A stretch of DNA of 64,000 nt, from contig JABSRT010000007.1 in assembly GCA_013214945.1 (NCBI GenBank), positions 1 to 64,000 of the forward strand. Direction: 5' to 3'. The notes below the pieces were generated by a model. It was not told the origin of the DNA and did no database searches. It saw nothing but the letters and a program-made list of their open reading frames with translations. The position numbers were made by a program, and so were the translations under genes. The DNA comes from Gammaproteobacteria bacterium (lineage in GTDB: Bacteria > Pseudomonadota > Gammaproteobacteria > Enterobacterales > Psychrobiaceae). This document shows, piece after piece, positions 55,161 to 64,000 of this stretch (its first letter is position 1; each line of letters starts with the position of its first letter).

Positions 55161-55964
55161 GTGAGTCAACATTGTCACAATGTCTCGCCTCAGTTATTGT
55201 TGTTTTTAATTCAAAATCAGCGCTATGGTGTTGAGTATCAGCCGATAGTGGCGGTCGATAATTTAGCTATTTTTGGTTATGAAGCGCTTTCTCGCTTTTA
55301 TGATCATAATGACCAACTGATAGCGCCTGATCTCGTCTACAGCGCTTTGCACCATCATCCGTTGTCGTTATTTGAAGTTGAACTAGCACAAAAAAAACTG
55401 CAATTAGAACATGCGCCGATCGGCGCTAAATTATTCGTTAATTTAGATCAAGATTCATTTTTTGCGGTTGAGAGTCCTGACGCATTAAATCATGCTGATG
55501 CCGCGGTTAATCCGTTTCTTGAGTTGTTTTTACAGCATAAAAATAATGATCTGGTGATTGAGCTAATTGAAAACTCAGAAGTCAATGATGCGATCATGAG
55601 CATGAAAATGATTCAATTAATGGCGTCTAATAACATTAAAACAGCACTCGATGATATTTTTAATCAGCACTCGATGATTTCAACCTCGGTGTTGCAGGAG
55701 GTCAACTTTATGAAATTCGATCGTTATGTCGTATTGAATAAGCAGGATCCTGAGTTTTTGTTATTGATTAAAATGATGGTTGGTTACGCTCAAGCTTCGG
55801 GCAAAAAAATCATTTTAGAAGGCATTGAAACTCAGGCCGATCTCGATTTCGCCAAATCGATCAATGTTGACTATGTACAGGGTTTTCTGTTTAAGCCACA
55901 GTTTCTTCGGGCAAGTTTATCGCAATGCCAAAAGGTTAGTCGGGTAGCTCAAATACTCGGCTAA
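55161..55964 (+). CDS. EAL domain cyclic-di-GMP phosphodiesterase-like protein
   Basis: A 267-residue single-domain EAL protein with no membrane segment. Most catalytic residues are visible: E in GYEALSRF, N in FVNLDQD, E in VIELIENSE, DD in TALDD, K in FMKFDR, E in EGIET and Q in VQGFLFK. The loop that normally reads DDFGTG is here DDIFNQHSMI, so activity may be weak, altered or lost. An ATG at 55152 overlaps the AGGA motif, whereas GTG at 55161 is eight bases after it and is preferred. Its 3' end overlaps the convergent LysR gene by 29 bases. Confidence 0.85.
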   Translation: MSQHCHNVSPQLLLFLIQNQRYGVEYQPIVAVDNLAIFGYEALSRFYDHNDQLIAPDLVYSALHHHPLSLFEVELAQKKLQLEHAPIGAKLFVNLDQDSFFAVESPDALNHADAAVNPFLELFLQHKNNDLVIELIENSEVNDAIMSMKMIQLMASNNIKTALDDIFNQHSMISTSVLQEVNFMKFDRYVVLNKQDPEFLLLIKMMVGYAQASGKKIILEGIETQADLDFAKSINVDYVQGFLFKPQFLRASLSQCQKVSRVAQILG

Positions 55965-56862
55965 ATACTTCGGTCAGCAATTTTACTTTATTTACTTCGC
56001 GCGGCGATTTCTTGGTCACTAATGATAAGTCAAACTGGTAGGTAAGCTCGCCGGGTCGAATAATGCGGATCTCGCCGTGATTTAGTTCTTGCTGAATCAC
56101 ACTCTGCGGCAAAAAACCAATATAACGGCCTGACATTATCATCGCTTTGCGGGTATCAAATTGATAGGACTTAGCGCAAAGATTAAGTTTGTTGAGCTGT
56201 ACTCGGCCTTGAGTATCAATATCTAACCCTGGATGAATCGCAGGGATCACCGCCAGATCATTAGCGGTAATCAAGGTATCAACTTTATTAAATAGTGGAT
56301 GTTGCTTGCCGCAGCACAAATAAATTGAGTCGGTGTAAAGCGGGGTATAGTTTAAGCCTTCTATTTGTTGATATTGTGGCGAAATACCCGCATGGACCTT
56401 GCCCTTGAGCAAGGACTTTTCAATGGTAGAAATTGGTGCGCCGTCTAATACAATGTGTAAGTTTGGTGAGCTATCGTGGATCTGCGCAATAACCTCAGAT
56501 AGCTTCTTTTGCCGGGTACTATCGAGCTGGTCGGCGCACAAAATCACCAGTTCACCACTAAGTTCCTTGCCCAAAGTCCCGACTAATAGCGAAAAATCAT
56601 TAAGGGAATCAAATAATTCAAGTACCGCGCGATAAACAGCTTGGCCATCTTCGGTTAATGAAAACCCGCCGCGACCCCGCAAGCATAATTTTAAATTCAT
56701 CCGCGCTTCTAAGCTCGACATATGCACACTAATAGTCGAGCGAGTAATGCCTAACGCATTCTCGGCCGCTGAAAATCCACCGTGCTCAACCACTGATAAA
56801 AATATTCGCAATAGCCGTAAATCGTATTCGGTAACAGGTTTAGGAATGATTGAATCTTTCAT
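55936..56862 (-). CDS. LysR family regulator divergent from gabD
   Basis: A 308-residue LysR-type regulator. The N-terminal helix-turn-helix shows YDLRLLRIFLSVVEHGGFSAAE and TRSTISVHMSSLEARM, followed by the effector-binding domain. It is transcribed away from gabD with a 99-base interval; such placement usually means control of the divergent gene, here the GABA genes gabDT, likely with a pathway intermediate as co-inducer. A short dyad GTTTA-N5-TAAAC (56896-56910) lies between them. Its 3' end overlaps that of the EAL gene. Confidence 0.9.
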   Translation of the reverse strand: MKDSIIPKPVTEYDLRLLRIFLSVVEHGGFSAAENALGITRSTISVHMSSLEARMNLKLCLRGRGGFSLTEDGQAVYRAVLELFDSLNDFSLLVGTLGKELSGELVILCADQLDSTRQKKLSEVIAQIHDSSPNLHIVLDGAPISTIEKSLLKGKVHAGISPQYQQIEGLNYTPLYTDSIYLCCGKQHPLFNKVDTLITANDLAVIPAIHPGLDIDTQGRVQLNKLNLCAKSYQFDTRKAMIMSGRYIGFLPQSVIQQELNHGEIRIIRPGELTYQFDLSLVTKKSPREVNKVKLLTEVFSRVFELPD

Positions 56863-56895
56863 TAAGTTTTACCGCGCTCAAACTAAAGGTTTAAT

Positions 56896-56910
56896 GTTTA
56901 GTATTTAAAC
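56896..56910. promoter_or_regulatory. Candidate LysR-type binding dyad in the gabD promoter region
   Basis: GTTTA-GTATT-TAAAC is a 5-bp dyad with a five-base spacer (15 bp overall), in the divergent gap between the LysR gene and gabD, about 50-65 bases before the gabD start. Its shape is compatible with a LysR box but the match is short. Confidence 0.35.
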
Positions 56911-56961
56911 GTAGTTGATTTTAATATTCAATAGCTAAAGCAATTAACTTCGGAGATAAAT

Positions 56962-58419
56962 ATGCACGGTTTACAAGACAGTCAGTTAATTAAAAATTTT
57001 TCATATATCAACGGTAGCTGGCACAGTAGTGAATCGACTATCGAGGTATTAAATCCAGCCAATGGTGAGCTAGTCGCGACAGTGAGCGATGCCGGAGTCG
57101 AAGAGACTGAGCTAGCGGTTGCAGCAGCCAGTGCTGCGCTAAAACCTTGGTCGGCTAAATCGGCCAATGAACGTGCTGGTTTATTACGTAATTGGTTCAA
57201 CTTAATGATGCAGCACCAAGATGATCTTGGTCGTATATTAACCTTAGAACAGGGTAAACCATTGGCTGAAGCCAAAGGTGAAATCGCATACGGCGCGGCA
57301 TTTATCGAATGGTTTGCTGAAGAAGGCAAGCGAGTTTATGGTGACATCGTGCCAGGACCTTCTGGCGACAAGCGTATTGTTGTTATTAAACAGCCGGTCG
57401 GTGTAGTTGCTTCAATTACGCCATGGAATTTCCCTAATGCGATGATCGCCCGTAAAGCGGCCGCCGCATTAGCCGCGGGTTGTACTTTTGTGGTTCGTCC
57501 AGCAACACAAACACCACTTTCTGCACTTGCGATGGCTGAACTCGCTGAACGCGCTGGCATTCCTGCCGGCGTATTCAACGTTGTTGTTGGTCAAAATGCC
57601 CGTGCGATGGGTGAAGTCTTAACTCAGCACCCTGCAGTTGCTAAGTTTACCTTTACTGGCTCAACGCCAGTTGGTAAATCACTGATTAGCCAATGTGCTG
57701 CTGGCGTTAAAAAAGTGTCAATGGAACTGGGTGGCAACGCGCCATTTATCGTATTCAATGACGCCGATATCGACGCTGCGGTTACTGGTGCAATTGCCTC
57801 TAAATATCGTAATGCCGGTCAAACTTGTGTTTGTACCAACCGTATTTTTGTTCAGAGCGGCGTGTTGGCTGAGTTTACCGACAAATATACCACCGCAGTG
57901 GCAGCGCTTACTATCGGTAATGGTTTAACACCAGGCGTTACGATTGGCCCGATGATTTCGAGCAAAGCGGTTGCTGATGTTGAGAAACTAGTTGCCGACT
58001 CTATTGCACAAGGCGCGACCTTGGTTATTGGTGGTAAACGCGATGCTGCTGGCGAAAATTTCTATCAGCCAACTATTTTAACCAACGTTACCAATGATAT
58101 GCCGATTGCGCGTAATGAAATTTTTGGTCCAGTATCACCGATCATTGTCTTTGAAACTGAAGACGAAGTTATCGCGCTGGCTAATGATACCGAATACGGT
58201 TTAGCGGCTTATTTTTACTCACGTGACATTGGTCGAGTATGGCGTGTTGCTGAAGGCCTAGATTACGGCATGGTTGGCATTAACGAAGGCATTATCTCTA
58301 ATGCTGCAGCGCCATTTGGTGGCATGAAGCAATCAGGTAATGGCCGCGAAGGTTCGAAGTATGGTCTAGATGATTACTTAGAAATTAAATACCTTTGCAT
58401 GGGCGGTCTTGATAAGTAA
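56962..58419 (+). CDS. gabD: Succinate-semialdehyde dehydrogenase (NADP+)
   Basis: A 485-residue aldehyde dehydrogenase. The catalytic cysteine is C289 in [10 protein letters not shown] and the general-base glutamate is in [11 protein letters not shown] near residue 255; the cofactor loop [11 protein letters not shown] and the [11 protein letters not shown] segment are standard. The spacing and the CVC pair match GabD, which oxidises succinate semialdehyde to succinate. Shine-Dalgarno GGAG precedes ATG. It is followed by gabT, so together they convert GABA into succinate. A related semialdehyde could also be used. Confidence 0.92.
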   Translation: MHGLQDSQLIKNFSYINGSWHSSESTIEVLNPANGELVATVSDAGVEETELAVAAASAALKPWSAKSANERAGLLRNWFNLMMQHQDDLGRILTLEQGKPLAEAKGEIAYGAAFIEWFAEEGKRVYGDIVPGPSGDKRIVVIKQPVGVVASITPWNFPNAMIARKAAAALAAGCTFVVRPATQTPLSALAMAELAERAGIPAGVFNVVVGQNARAMGEVLTQHPAVAKFTFTGSTPVGKSLISQCAAGVKKVSMELGGNAPFIVFNDADIDAAVTGAIASKYRNAGQTCVCTNRIFVQSGVLAEFTDKYTTAVAALTIGNGLTPGVTIGPMISSKAVADVEKLVADSIAQGATLVIGGKRDAAGENFYQPTILTNVTNDMPIARNEIFGPVSPIIVFETEDEVIALANDTEYGLAAYFYSRDIGRVWRVAEGLDYGMVGINEGIISNAAAPFGGMKQSGNGREGSKYGLDDYLEIKYLCMGGLDK

Positions 58420-58465
58420 CGCAAGTTCTATCAATTGGTTAATACGTAAAATAAAAATAATAAGT

Positions 58466-58494
58466 GTCGCTGTGGCTCAAGCTGCCACAGTGAC
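58466..58494 (+). repeat. Intercistronic hairpin between gabD and gabT
   Basis: GTCGCTGTGGC pairs with GCCACAGTGAC (11 bp with one G-T wobble) around a seven-base loop, with no T run. It could adjust the relative levels of gabD and gabT by RNA processing or partial termination. Confidence 0.55.
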
Positions 58495-58513
58495 CACAAT
58501 TTAGGTAAAGAAA

Positions 58514-59791
58514 ATGAGCAATCAAGCGTTACAAGCAAGAAAAACCAAAGTTATCGCCCGCGGTCAAGGCAACATGTATCCAGTTTACGTTGAGCGTGCA
58601 CTCAACGGCGAAATTTGGGACGTTGAAGGCAAGCGTTATATCGACTTTGGTTCAGGCATCGCGGTCTGTAATACGGGTCATAGCCACCCGAAAGTTGTTG
58701 CGGCAGTAAAAGCGCAGCTTGATAAGTTTAGCCACACTTGTGTGATGGTTAACCCATATGAAGTAGCCGTTGAACTGGCTGAAAAGCTAACGGCTATTGC
58801 CCCTGGTGATTCAGAGAAAAAAGCAATTTTTGTCTCAACCGGTGCTGAAGCGGTTGAAAACTGTGTCAAGATTGCGCGTGCTTATACTGGTCGTCGCGGT
58901 GTTATTGCGTTTAATGGTGGTTTCCACGGCCGTACCAACTTGGCGATGGCACTAACAGGTAAAATCACCCCATACAAAAACTTGTTTGGTCCTTTCCCGG
59001 GTGATATTTTCCATGCCCCATTCCCAATTGAGCTGCATGACATCACGGTTAAGCAATCACTAAAAGCCATCGAAAACTTGTTTAAGGTTGATATTGCGCC
59101 AAGTGATGTGGCAGCGATTATCGTTGAGCCTGTACAGGGTGAGGGCGGTTTCTATGCGGCACCTGCTGAGTTCTTGCAAGCATTACGTAAGCTGTGTGAT
59201 GAGCATGGCATTATGTTAATTGCTGATGAAATTCAAACTGGCTTTGGCCGTACTGGTAAAATGTTTAGCTTTGAACATGCTGGTGTTGAAGCAGACATCA
59301 TGACGATGGCCAAAGGCATTGCTGGTGGTTTCCCTATTGCGGCGGTTGTCGGTAAAAGCGAAATCATGGACGCACCATTACCTGGTGGTTTAGGTGGTAC
59401 TTACGGTGGTTCTCCAACGGCTTGTGCTGCAGCATTAACCGTGCTTGATATTATTAAAGACGAAAATTTGATTGAACGGGCAAACCAGCTTGGTGACCTT
59501 TTCAATGAACGTTTGTCAGTACTGCAGGCGCAGCACCCACAGCTAATTTCTGATGTTCGAAATCAAGGCGCGATGATCGCGATTGAATTAATGATTGACG
59601 GTGATCTTGAGCAACCAAATGTTGCATTGACTCAAGCGTTAATTGCTGGCGCTGCTGAGCATGGCTTAGTATTGTTGGCGTGTGGTTTCTACTCTAATGT
59701 GTTGCGTTTCTTGCCCGCGTTAACCATTAGTGACGAGCTAGCGAATGAAGGTATCGATCAGTTTGTTACTTTATTCAATAGCGTGGCTTAA
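58514..59791 (+). CDS. gabT: 4-aminobutyrate aminotransferase
   Basis: A 425-residue class III PLP aminotransferase. The PLP lysine is K267 in MTMAKGIAGGFPIA; LIADEIQTGFGRTGKMF near residue 235 and FNGGFHGRTNLAMALTGK near 135 are the GabT signature regions. It transfers the amino group of GABA to 2-oxoglutarate, giving succinate semialdehyde for GabD. Shine-Dalgarno AGGTAAAG lies before ATG. It is separated from gabD by 94 bases with a hairpin. Length matches E. coli GabT. Confidence 0.93.
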   Translation: MSNQALQARKTKVIARGQGNMYPVYVERALNGEIWDVEGKRYIDFGSGIAVCNTGHSHPKVVAAVKAQLDKFSHTCVMVNPYEVAVELAEKLTAIAPGDSEKKAIFVSTGAEAVENCVKIARAYTGRRGVIAFNGGFHGRTNLAMALTGKITPYKNLFGPFPGDIFHAPFPIELHDITVKQSLKAIENLFKVDIAPSDVAAIIVEPVQGEGGFYAAPAEFLQALRKLCDEHGIMLIADEIQTGFGRTGKMFSFEHAGVEADIMTMAKGIAGGFPIAAVVGKSEIMDAPLPGGLGGTYGGSPTACAAALTVLDIIKDENLIERANQLGDLFNERLSVLQAQHPQLISDVRNQGAMIAIELMIDGDLEQPNVALTQALIAGAAEHGLVLLACGFYSNVLRFLPALTISDELANEGIDQFVTLFNSVA

Positions 59792-59858
59792 TAGCTTGGC
59801 TAAATAGCCCGTTAATGAGTGCACTGCAGTGGCAATCGATGTCATTGTTGTTGCCCTT

Positions 59859-59885
59859 GCCCTGAATACTCTAACTGTTCAGGGC
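59859..59885. terminator. Hairpin between gabT and the Lrp-type gene
   Basis: A perfect 8-bp stem GCCCTGAA / TTCAGGGC with an 11-base loop lies between convergent gene ends. No strong T run follows on either strand, so termination efficiency is uncertain. Confidence 0.5.
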
Positions 59886-59897
59886 GAGATTTCACCC

Positions 59898-60359
59898 TTA
59901 AGCGCGATCATCTTTCGGCGAGTCCATCACCATGTAAGTGGTAATCGAATTAACTTGCGGTAAAATCCCCAACACATCACTATGAAATGCCTTATAAGAG
60001 GCCAAATCGGTTGTTTCAACCCGTAATAAATATTCGTACGAGCCGGTAATGTTGTGACATTCACGCACTTCATCTGATTTTGTTATCGCCACTTCAAATG
60101 CTTGTTGAGCGTATTTGGTATGATCCGACAAACCCACCGCGACATAAGCAACACAGCCAATGCCGAGCGCTTTAGGCGAAAGCACCGCTTTATAACCTTG
60201 AATCACTCCCGAACGCTCTAACTCTTGCACCCGACGCAAGCAAGCCGAAGCGGACAAGTTGACCCGATTAGCCAGCTCAGCATTACTGATCCGACCGTTA
60301 TTTTTTAGTTCGCGCAAGATTGTTGCGTTAATTTTATTTAAATCATTCATAAGTTGCAT
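59898..60359 (-). CDS. Lrp/AsnC family transcriptional regulator
   Basis: A 153-residue regulator with an N-terminal winged helix-turn-helix (ILRELKNNGRISNAELANRV, then SASACLRRVQELERSG) and a C-terminal RAM ligand domain (about residues 70-150). Such proteins form octamers and answer to amino acids. An ATG three codons in (60350) is an alternative start. It is divergent from a LysE-type exporter gene with an 87-base gap, the usual arrangement for amino-acid-induced export, so the exporter is its likely target. Confidence 0.9.
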   Translation of the reverse strand: MQLMNDLNKINATILRELKNNGRISNAELANRVNLSASACLRRVQELERSGVIQGYKAVLSPKALGIGCVAYVAVGLSDHTKYAQQAFEVAITKSDEVRECHNITGSYEYLLRVETTDLASYKAFHSDVLGILPQVNSITTYMVMDSPKDDRA

Positions 60360-60446
60360 TATAAGCGGCAGTGGCGCAAAACAAGCAAGATAATTCTTCC
60401 TAAATCTAATTATAATTGCTTAACGATTACTAGATAGGAAAGCCTA

Positions 60447-61037
60447 ATGACTAACGAATTATTAACCGCACTGATTGTATTTGCTGTGGTTTCGACTATT
60501 ACCCCTGGCCCGAATAACCTGATGTTAATGTCGTCAGGCGCAAACTTTGGGTTTAAACGGACTATTCCGCATATGTTAGGCATTGGGCTTGGCTTTGCAT
60601 GGATGGTGGCGCTGGTTGGCATTGGTTTAATTGAAGTTTTCGATCGTTTCCCAGTCAGTCACGACATATTAAAGGTGGCGAGCATCGGCTATTTATTGTA
60701 TTTAGCCTATAAAATTGCTACTTCGCAACCTATCGAAGAGCAAGGCAATAATAAAGTGGCACCGCTAACTTTTATTCAATCCGCAGCGTTTCAATGGGTT
60801 AATCCAAAAGCTTGGAGCATGGCGTTGACCGCTATTAGTGTTTATTCGCCCTCGCGCAGTCTTGAGTCGATAGCACTAGTTTCAATCATTTTTGCGCTGG
60901 CCAACATTCCTTCGGTCAGTCTGTGGACGGTGCTGGGGCAACAGCTACGTCGCTTGCTAAGCAGCACAATTAGGCTGCGGGCATTTAACTGGACGATGGC
61001 AGGATTGCTGGTGGCTTCGATTTATCCGACCTTGTAG
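60447..61037 (+). CDS. LysE/RhtB family amino acid exporter
   Basis: A 196-residue inner-membrane protein with about six hydrophobic segments. The N-terminal AVVSTITPGPNNLMLMSSG motif is diagnostic for the LysE/RhtB superfamily, which exports amino acids or derivatives. AGGAAAG lies before ATG. The divergent Lrp-type gene probably controls it. The exported compound cannot be read from sequence. Confidence 0.9.
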   Translation: MTNELLTALIVFAVVSTITPGPNNLMLMSSGANFGFKRTIPHMLGIGLGFAWMVALVGIGLIEVFDRFPVSHDILKVASIGYLLYLAYKIATSQPIEEQGNNKVAPLTFIQSAAFQWVNPKAWSMALTAISVYSPSRSLESIALVSIIFALANIPSVSLWTVLGQQLRRLLSSTIRLRAFNWTMAGLLVASIYPTL

Positions 61038-61040
61038 CAA

Positions 61041-61072
61041 GATGTTCACGCTTAGATAAAAGCGTGAACATC
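61041..61072. terminator. Bidirectional terminator between the lysE-type gene and uvrD
   Basis: A perfect 13-bp stem (GATGTTCACGCTT / AAGCGTGAACATC) with a six-base loop sits four bases after the exporter stop and 23 bases from the uvrD stop. Strong hairpin, modest T content on both sides. Confidence 0.75.
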
Positions 61073-61095
61073 ATTTGCTCAGTTGATAACAGTAA

Positions 61096-63261
61096 CTAAA
61101 TGGCTTCTAAGCGTGCGTAAGCGACTACTAGCCATTTACTGCCAACTTGTTCAAAGCTAACTTCAACGCGCGATTGGGCGCCGCTGCCTTCGTAATTAAT
61201 AATCACACCTTCACCAAACTTGGGGTGATTAACGCGTTGGCCCAAGGTTAAACCGGTTTGGTTAAACTGGTCCTGACTTTGGTTAAATCGGTTGTGTTGC
61301 GTTGGGCGGCTTACTTGAGTCGTTAGGCGAATTTCTTCGACTAATTCGCTCGGAATTTCTCGAATAAAGCGTGACGGTTTATGGAATTTTTCCTGACCGT
61401 ACAGACGTCGTGATTCGGCATAACAGATCACGAGTTGCTTCATTGCTCGGGTAATGCCAACGTAAGCGAGACGACGTTCTTCTTCCATTTTGTCAGGTTC
61501 TTCAATGGTGCGCTGACTTGGGAACATGCCTTCTTCAACACCGACAATAAACACCATTGGAAATTCTAGACCTTTGGCGCTGTGCATGGTCATTAGCTGC
61601 ACTGCATCTTCATATTCGTCTGCTTGAGAGTCACCCGACTCTAATGCAGCATGAGACAAAAAGGCATTAAGCGGGGTCATTTCTTCCGCTTCTTCAGGTA
61701 CCACAAAGTCGTTCATCGCTGTGAGTAGCTGATCAAGGTTGTCGAGTCGGTCTTGACCACGCTCGCCTTTTTCTGCCTGATACATTGCTTTAAGACCACT
61801 GTGATTAATCACTAAATCAGCGGTCGAACGCAGAGTCATTTCGACACTGTCATCTTCAAGTCGGTTGATTAAGTCGATAAAACCCTTAATCGCATTGGCA
61901 GCGCGACCGGTTAGGATTTTTTCCCTAAGCAATAAATGGCTAACTTGCCACATAGTCATGCCATGTTGACGAGCATTACTGCGCAGTTTATCGAGTGTGG
62001 TGGTACCAATTCCGCGGGTTGGGGTATTAACTATCCGCTCGAAAGCCGCGTCGTCGTCACGATTGCTCATTAAGCGCAGGTAACCTAAAGTATCTTTAAT
62101 CTCTAGACGATCATAAAAGCGCAAGCCGCCGTAAATACGGTAAGGTAATTTTTGGGCCAGTAACGCTTCTTCGAGAATGCGTGACTGAGCATTGCTGCGG
62201 TATAAAATCGCGACTTCTTCAAGGTTGCCACCTTGCTCGTGCCAGTTTTTGATCCGGCTGGTCACAAAACGAGCCTCGTCCATTTCATTAAACGCGGCAT
62301 AAAGTAAAATCGGGTCGCCTTTGCTGCCATCGGTCCATAACTTTTTACCAAGGCGTTGCGAATTATTGCTGATCACCGCATTGGCGGCCTCAAGAATGTT
62401 GGCGGTTGAGCGGTAGTTTTGCTCAAGCTTTATGGTGGTGGCTTTCGGGTAATCTGTTAAAAAACGTTGGAGATTTTCAACTTTGGCGCCACGCCAGCCA
62501 TAGATAGATTGGTCATCATCACCAACAATCATTAAATTACATTGTTGGCCTGCCAGCATTCGGATCCAAGCATATTGAATGTTGTTGGTATCTTGAAACT
62601 CGTCGACCAATATGTTGCCAAAGCGGCGCTGGTAATGGGCTAATACCTGAGGATTATGAAGCCATAACTCGTGTGCGCGCAGCAATAACTCGGCGAAATC
62701 AACTAAACCAGAACGATCGCAGGCATCTTGATAAGCTTGATAAACATCACGTTGAGTCGTCTCAAACGAATCGCCATAGGTATCGATATGAGAGGGGCGT
62801 AATCCTTCATCTTTATGGCTGTTAATGTACGACTGCATTTGGCGCGGCGGAAATGACTTATCGTCAAGGTTCATTGCTTTAAGCAGGCGTTTTAGCATTT
62901 TCAATTGGTCATCAGAATCGATAACCTGAAAGTTTTCTGGCAATTTTACGTCGGCATAATGCATGCGCAATAAGCGGTGCGCAATACCGTGGAAGGTGCC
63001 AATCCAAATGCGGCCTAGTTGATCACCAAGCAAGCTTTCGATCCGGTGACGCATCTCTTTCGCGGCTTTATTGGTAAAGGTTACCGCCAGAATTGAATGC
63101 GGCGATTGACGCTCAACACTCATTAACCAAGCTATTCGATGAACCAAGACTCGGGTCTTGCCACTACCAGCGCCGGCTAATACCAGTTGGTTGCCCGGCG
63201 CGGCGGCGACAGCTTGGCGTTGATGTTCGTTTAATGAGTCGAGTAGCAGAGATACATCCAT
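61096..63261 (-). CDS. uvrD: DNA helicase II UvrD
   Basis: A 721-residue superfamily 1A 3'-5' helicase of nucleotide excision and mismatch repair. Motifs in order: I LAGAGSGKTRVLVHR near residue 29, Ia AVTFTNKAAKEMRHRI, II VDEFQDTN near 220, III GDDDQSIYGWRGA near 248, IV EQNYRST, V MTMHSAKGLEF near 560 and VI YVGITRAMKQL near 600. Length matches UvrD (720) rather than Rep. A neighbouring YigB-like gene upstream mirrors the enteric xerC-yigB-uvrD order, supporting the call. Confidence 0.97.
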   Translation of the reverse strand: MDVSLLLDSLNEHQRQAVAAAPGNQLVLAGAGSGKTRVLVHRIAWLMSVERQSPHSILAVTFTNKAAKEMRHRIESLLGDQLGRIWIGTFHGIAHRLLRMHYADVKLPENFQVIDSDDQLKMLKRLLKAMNLDDKSFPPRQMQSYINSHKDEGLRPSHIDTYGDSFETTQRDVYQAYQDACDRSGLVDFAELLLRAHELWLHNPQVLAHYQRRFGNILVDEFQDTNNIQYAWIRMLAGQQCNLMIVGDDDQSIYGWRGAKVENLQRFLTDYPKATTIKLEQNYRSTANILEAANAVISNNSQRLGKKLWTDGSKGDPILLYAAFNEMDEARFVTSRIKNWHEQGGNLEEVAILYRSNAQSRILEEALLAQKLPYRIYGGLRFYDRLEIKDTLGYLRLMSNRDDDAAFERIVNTPTRGIGTTTLDKLRSNARQHGMTMWQVSHLLLREKILTGRAANAIKGFIDLINRLEDDSVEMTLRSTADLVINHSGLKAMYQAEKGERGQDRLDNLDQLLTAMNDFVVPEEAEEMTPLNAFLSHAALESGDSQADEYEDAVQLMTMHSAKGLEFPMVFIVGVEEGMFPSQRTIEEPDKMEEERRLAYVGITRAMKQLVICYAESRRLYGQEKFHKPSRFIREIPSELVEEIRLTTQVSRPTQHNRFNQSQDQFNQTGLTLGQRVNHPKFGEGVIINYEGSGAQSRVEVSFEQVGSKWLVVAYARLEAI

Positions 63262-63477
63262 GGCTAATCCTAGAGTTGTTGGGGCAAAATAAATAAGGGC
63301 GATGTTGTTTTATCAATCGAGGGAATAAATTAGATAAATTTTGCCAAGATTATATACTCAATCGCCCCTAAGATGCGACTTATGGTCACTGATTTTCGGC
63401 TTAAATGCGACGGCTGATGTAATCGTAAGGGCAGTTAGTTATGGCGGTGAGCACGAACATGCGCCGCCGAGTCGGTT

Positions 63478-64000
63478 TTAGTCACACAGTTGCTGTAAGT
63501 CGCTGAGCTGCGAAAATTCAAACGTTGGCAGTTGCAAAGGCTTAGTTCGGTGATCAAGCGCTTGGCCAGTGGCATTAATCCAGCCCGTTTGCCAGCCCGC
63601 GCGACTAGCACCGACAATATCAGAGACGGGGTGGTCACCAATATAAAGAATTTGAGCGGTGCTTAAACCGAGTTTGCTGTTGGCCAGATCAAACAGCTGC
63701 TGGGCCGGTTTCATTGGCTGGTTAATATCGGCGCGTAAAGCAAATTCAAAATATTGGCTTAAATTTAATGTGTCAGGGCACGCGTTGCCGTTCGTGATCG
63801 CAAATAAGCGATATTCTTGAGCTAATTTAGCCAGTAATTGATGGGTTGAGCACGCAATATCAATGGTATTGCGCCAGCGAAGAAACTCGGCCATTGCGTT
63901 ATTAGCACCGTTGATTGCATCAGCTTGAGCATAACCTAGCTTGATTAACCCTTGGGTTAGCGCCTCGACCCGCGCGAGGCTAATGTCGTTACTCAGTGCC
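63478..64000 (-). CDS. yigB: HAD family phosphatase YigB-like, 5' part outside the window
   Basis: The 3' part of a haloacid-dehalogenase-like hydrolase; the reading frame stays open to the right edge of the window, so the N-terminal nucleophile motif (DxD) is not seen. Visible are a cap-region piece (FLRWRNTIDI), motif II FAITNGN near the middle, KPAQQLFDLANSKLGL with the motif III lysine, and motif IV ILYIGDHPVSDIVGASRAGW. E. coli YigB dephosphorylates FMN precursors and related compounds. The position upstream of uvrD on the same strand fits YigB. An internal ATG at 63894 gives only an artificial short start. Confidence 0.85.
   Translation of the reverse strand, partial: ALSNDISLARVEALTQGLIKLGYAQADAINGANNAMAEFLRWRNTIDIACSTHQLLAKLAQEYRLFAITNGNACPDTLNLSQYFEFALRADINQPMKPAQQLFDLANSKLGLSTAQILYIGDHPVSDIVGASRAGWQTGWINATGQALDHRTKPLQLPTFEFSQLSDLQQLCD

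Noticed and set aside
63478-63894. Truncated 138-residue HAD pseudogene
   Set aside because: The frame stays open to the right edge and the upstream residues match YigB-like proteins, so it is cut by the window and not broken.

Overview
The window looks like chromosomal DNA of a free-living, probably marine gammaproteobacterium of the Alteromonadales (Shewanella/Colwellia-like). This is inferred from gene order (ubiE-ubiJ-ubiB-tatABC-tatD-GGDEF-hemB, ilvLGMEDA followed by a class V aminotransferase, yigB next to uvrD), from moderate GC content, and from Fur-boxed haem uptake genes, an OsmC-YcaO fusion and a GABA pathway. I saw no tRNA or rRNA gene, CRISPR array, insertion sequence or prophage.

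Layout. 1-479: no gene, but two imperfectly duplicated terminator modules. 480-1316: patatin-like lipase. 1442-9292: haem island. On the minus strand are tonB-exbB-exbD, a TonB-dependent haem receptor and hmuS; on the plus strand is hmuTUV. Fur-box-like sites lie in the divergent region and before the receptor. Together they would take haem across both membranes and handle it in the cytoplasm. 9366-18455: minus-strand branched-chain amino acid operon with an attenuator and leader peptide (ilvL-G-M-E-D-A), followed by a class V aminotransferase and an unusual DapB-like reductase. A small second copy of the ilvD 3' end sits just before ilvA. 18765-23428: second patatin-like protein, comM, and two tandem paralogous periplasmic binding-protein-like genes.

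23429-28577: an acidic amino-acid/dicarboxylate symporter preceded by a candidate sigma-54 promoter and three dyad sites, then a sensor kinase with a periplasmic amino-acid-binding-like domain and an NtrC-type regulator. I infer a self-contained sense-and-import module. 28641-36400: minus-strand housekeeping operon for ubiquinone (ubiE, ubiJ, ubiB), Tat secretion, TatD, a diguanylate cyclase and hemB. 36785-42037: minus-strand TetR regulator, RND/MMPL exporter, LolA-like periplasmic protein and outer-membrane barrel, with a shared palindromic operator; this may be a trans-envelope lipid or hydrophobic-compound pathway.

42211-56862: mixed accessory genes: an AlkD-like repair protein, GFA-family and YnfA-family proteins, two GSTs, two LysR regulators, OsmC-YcaO fusion, M20 amidohydrolase plus GNAT acetyltransferase, a VAO-type flavin oxidase, RarD, GDPD and an EAL protein. 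56962-59791: gabD and gabT (GABA to succinate), with a divergent LysR. 59898-61037: divergent Lrp-type regulator and LysE-type exporter. 61096-64000: uvrD and the 3' part of a YigB-like HAD phosphatase that runs off the window.

Several start codons were moved inward from the longest possible reading frame on the basis of Shine-Dalgarno sequences and family alignment (hmuS, hmuT, hemB, tatA, rarD, the LolA-like gene and others). No database search was possible, so all family calls come from motifs and recalled family features.
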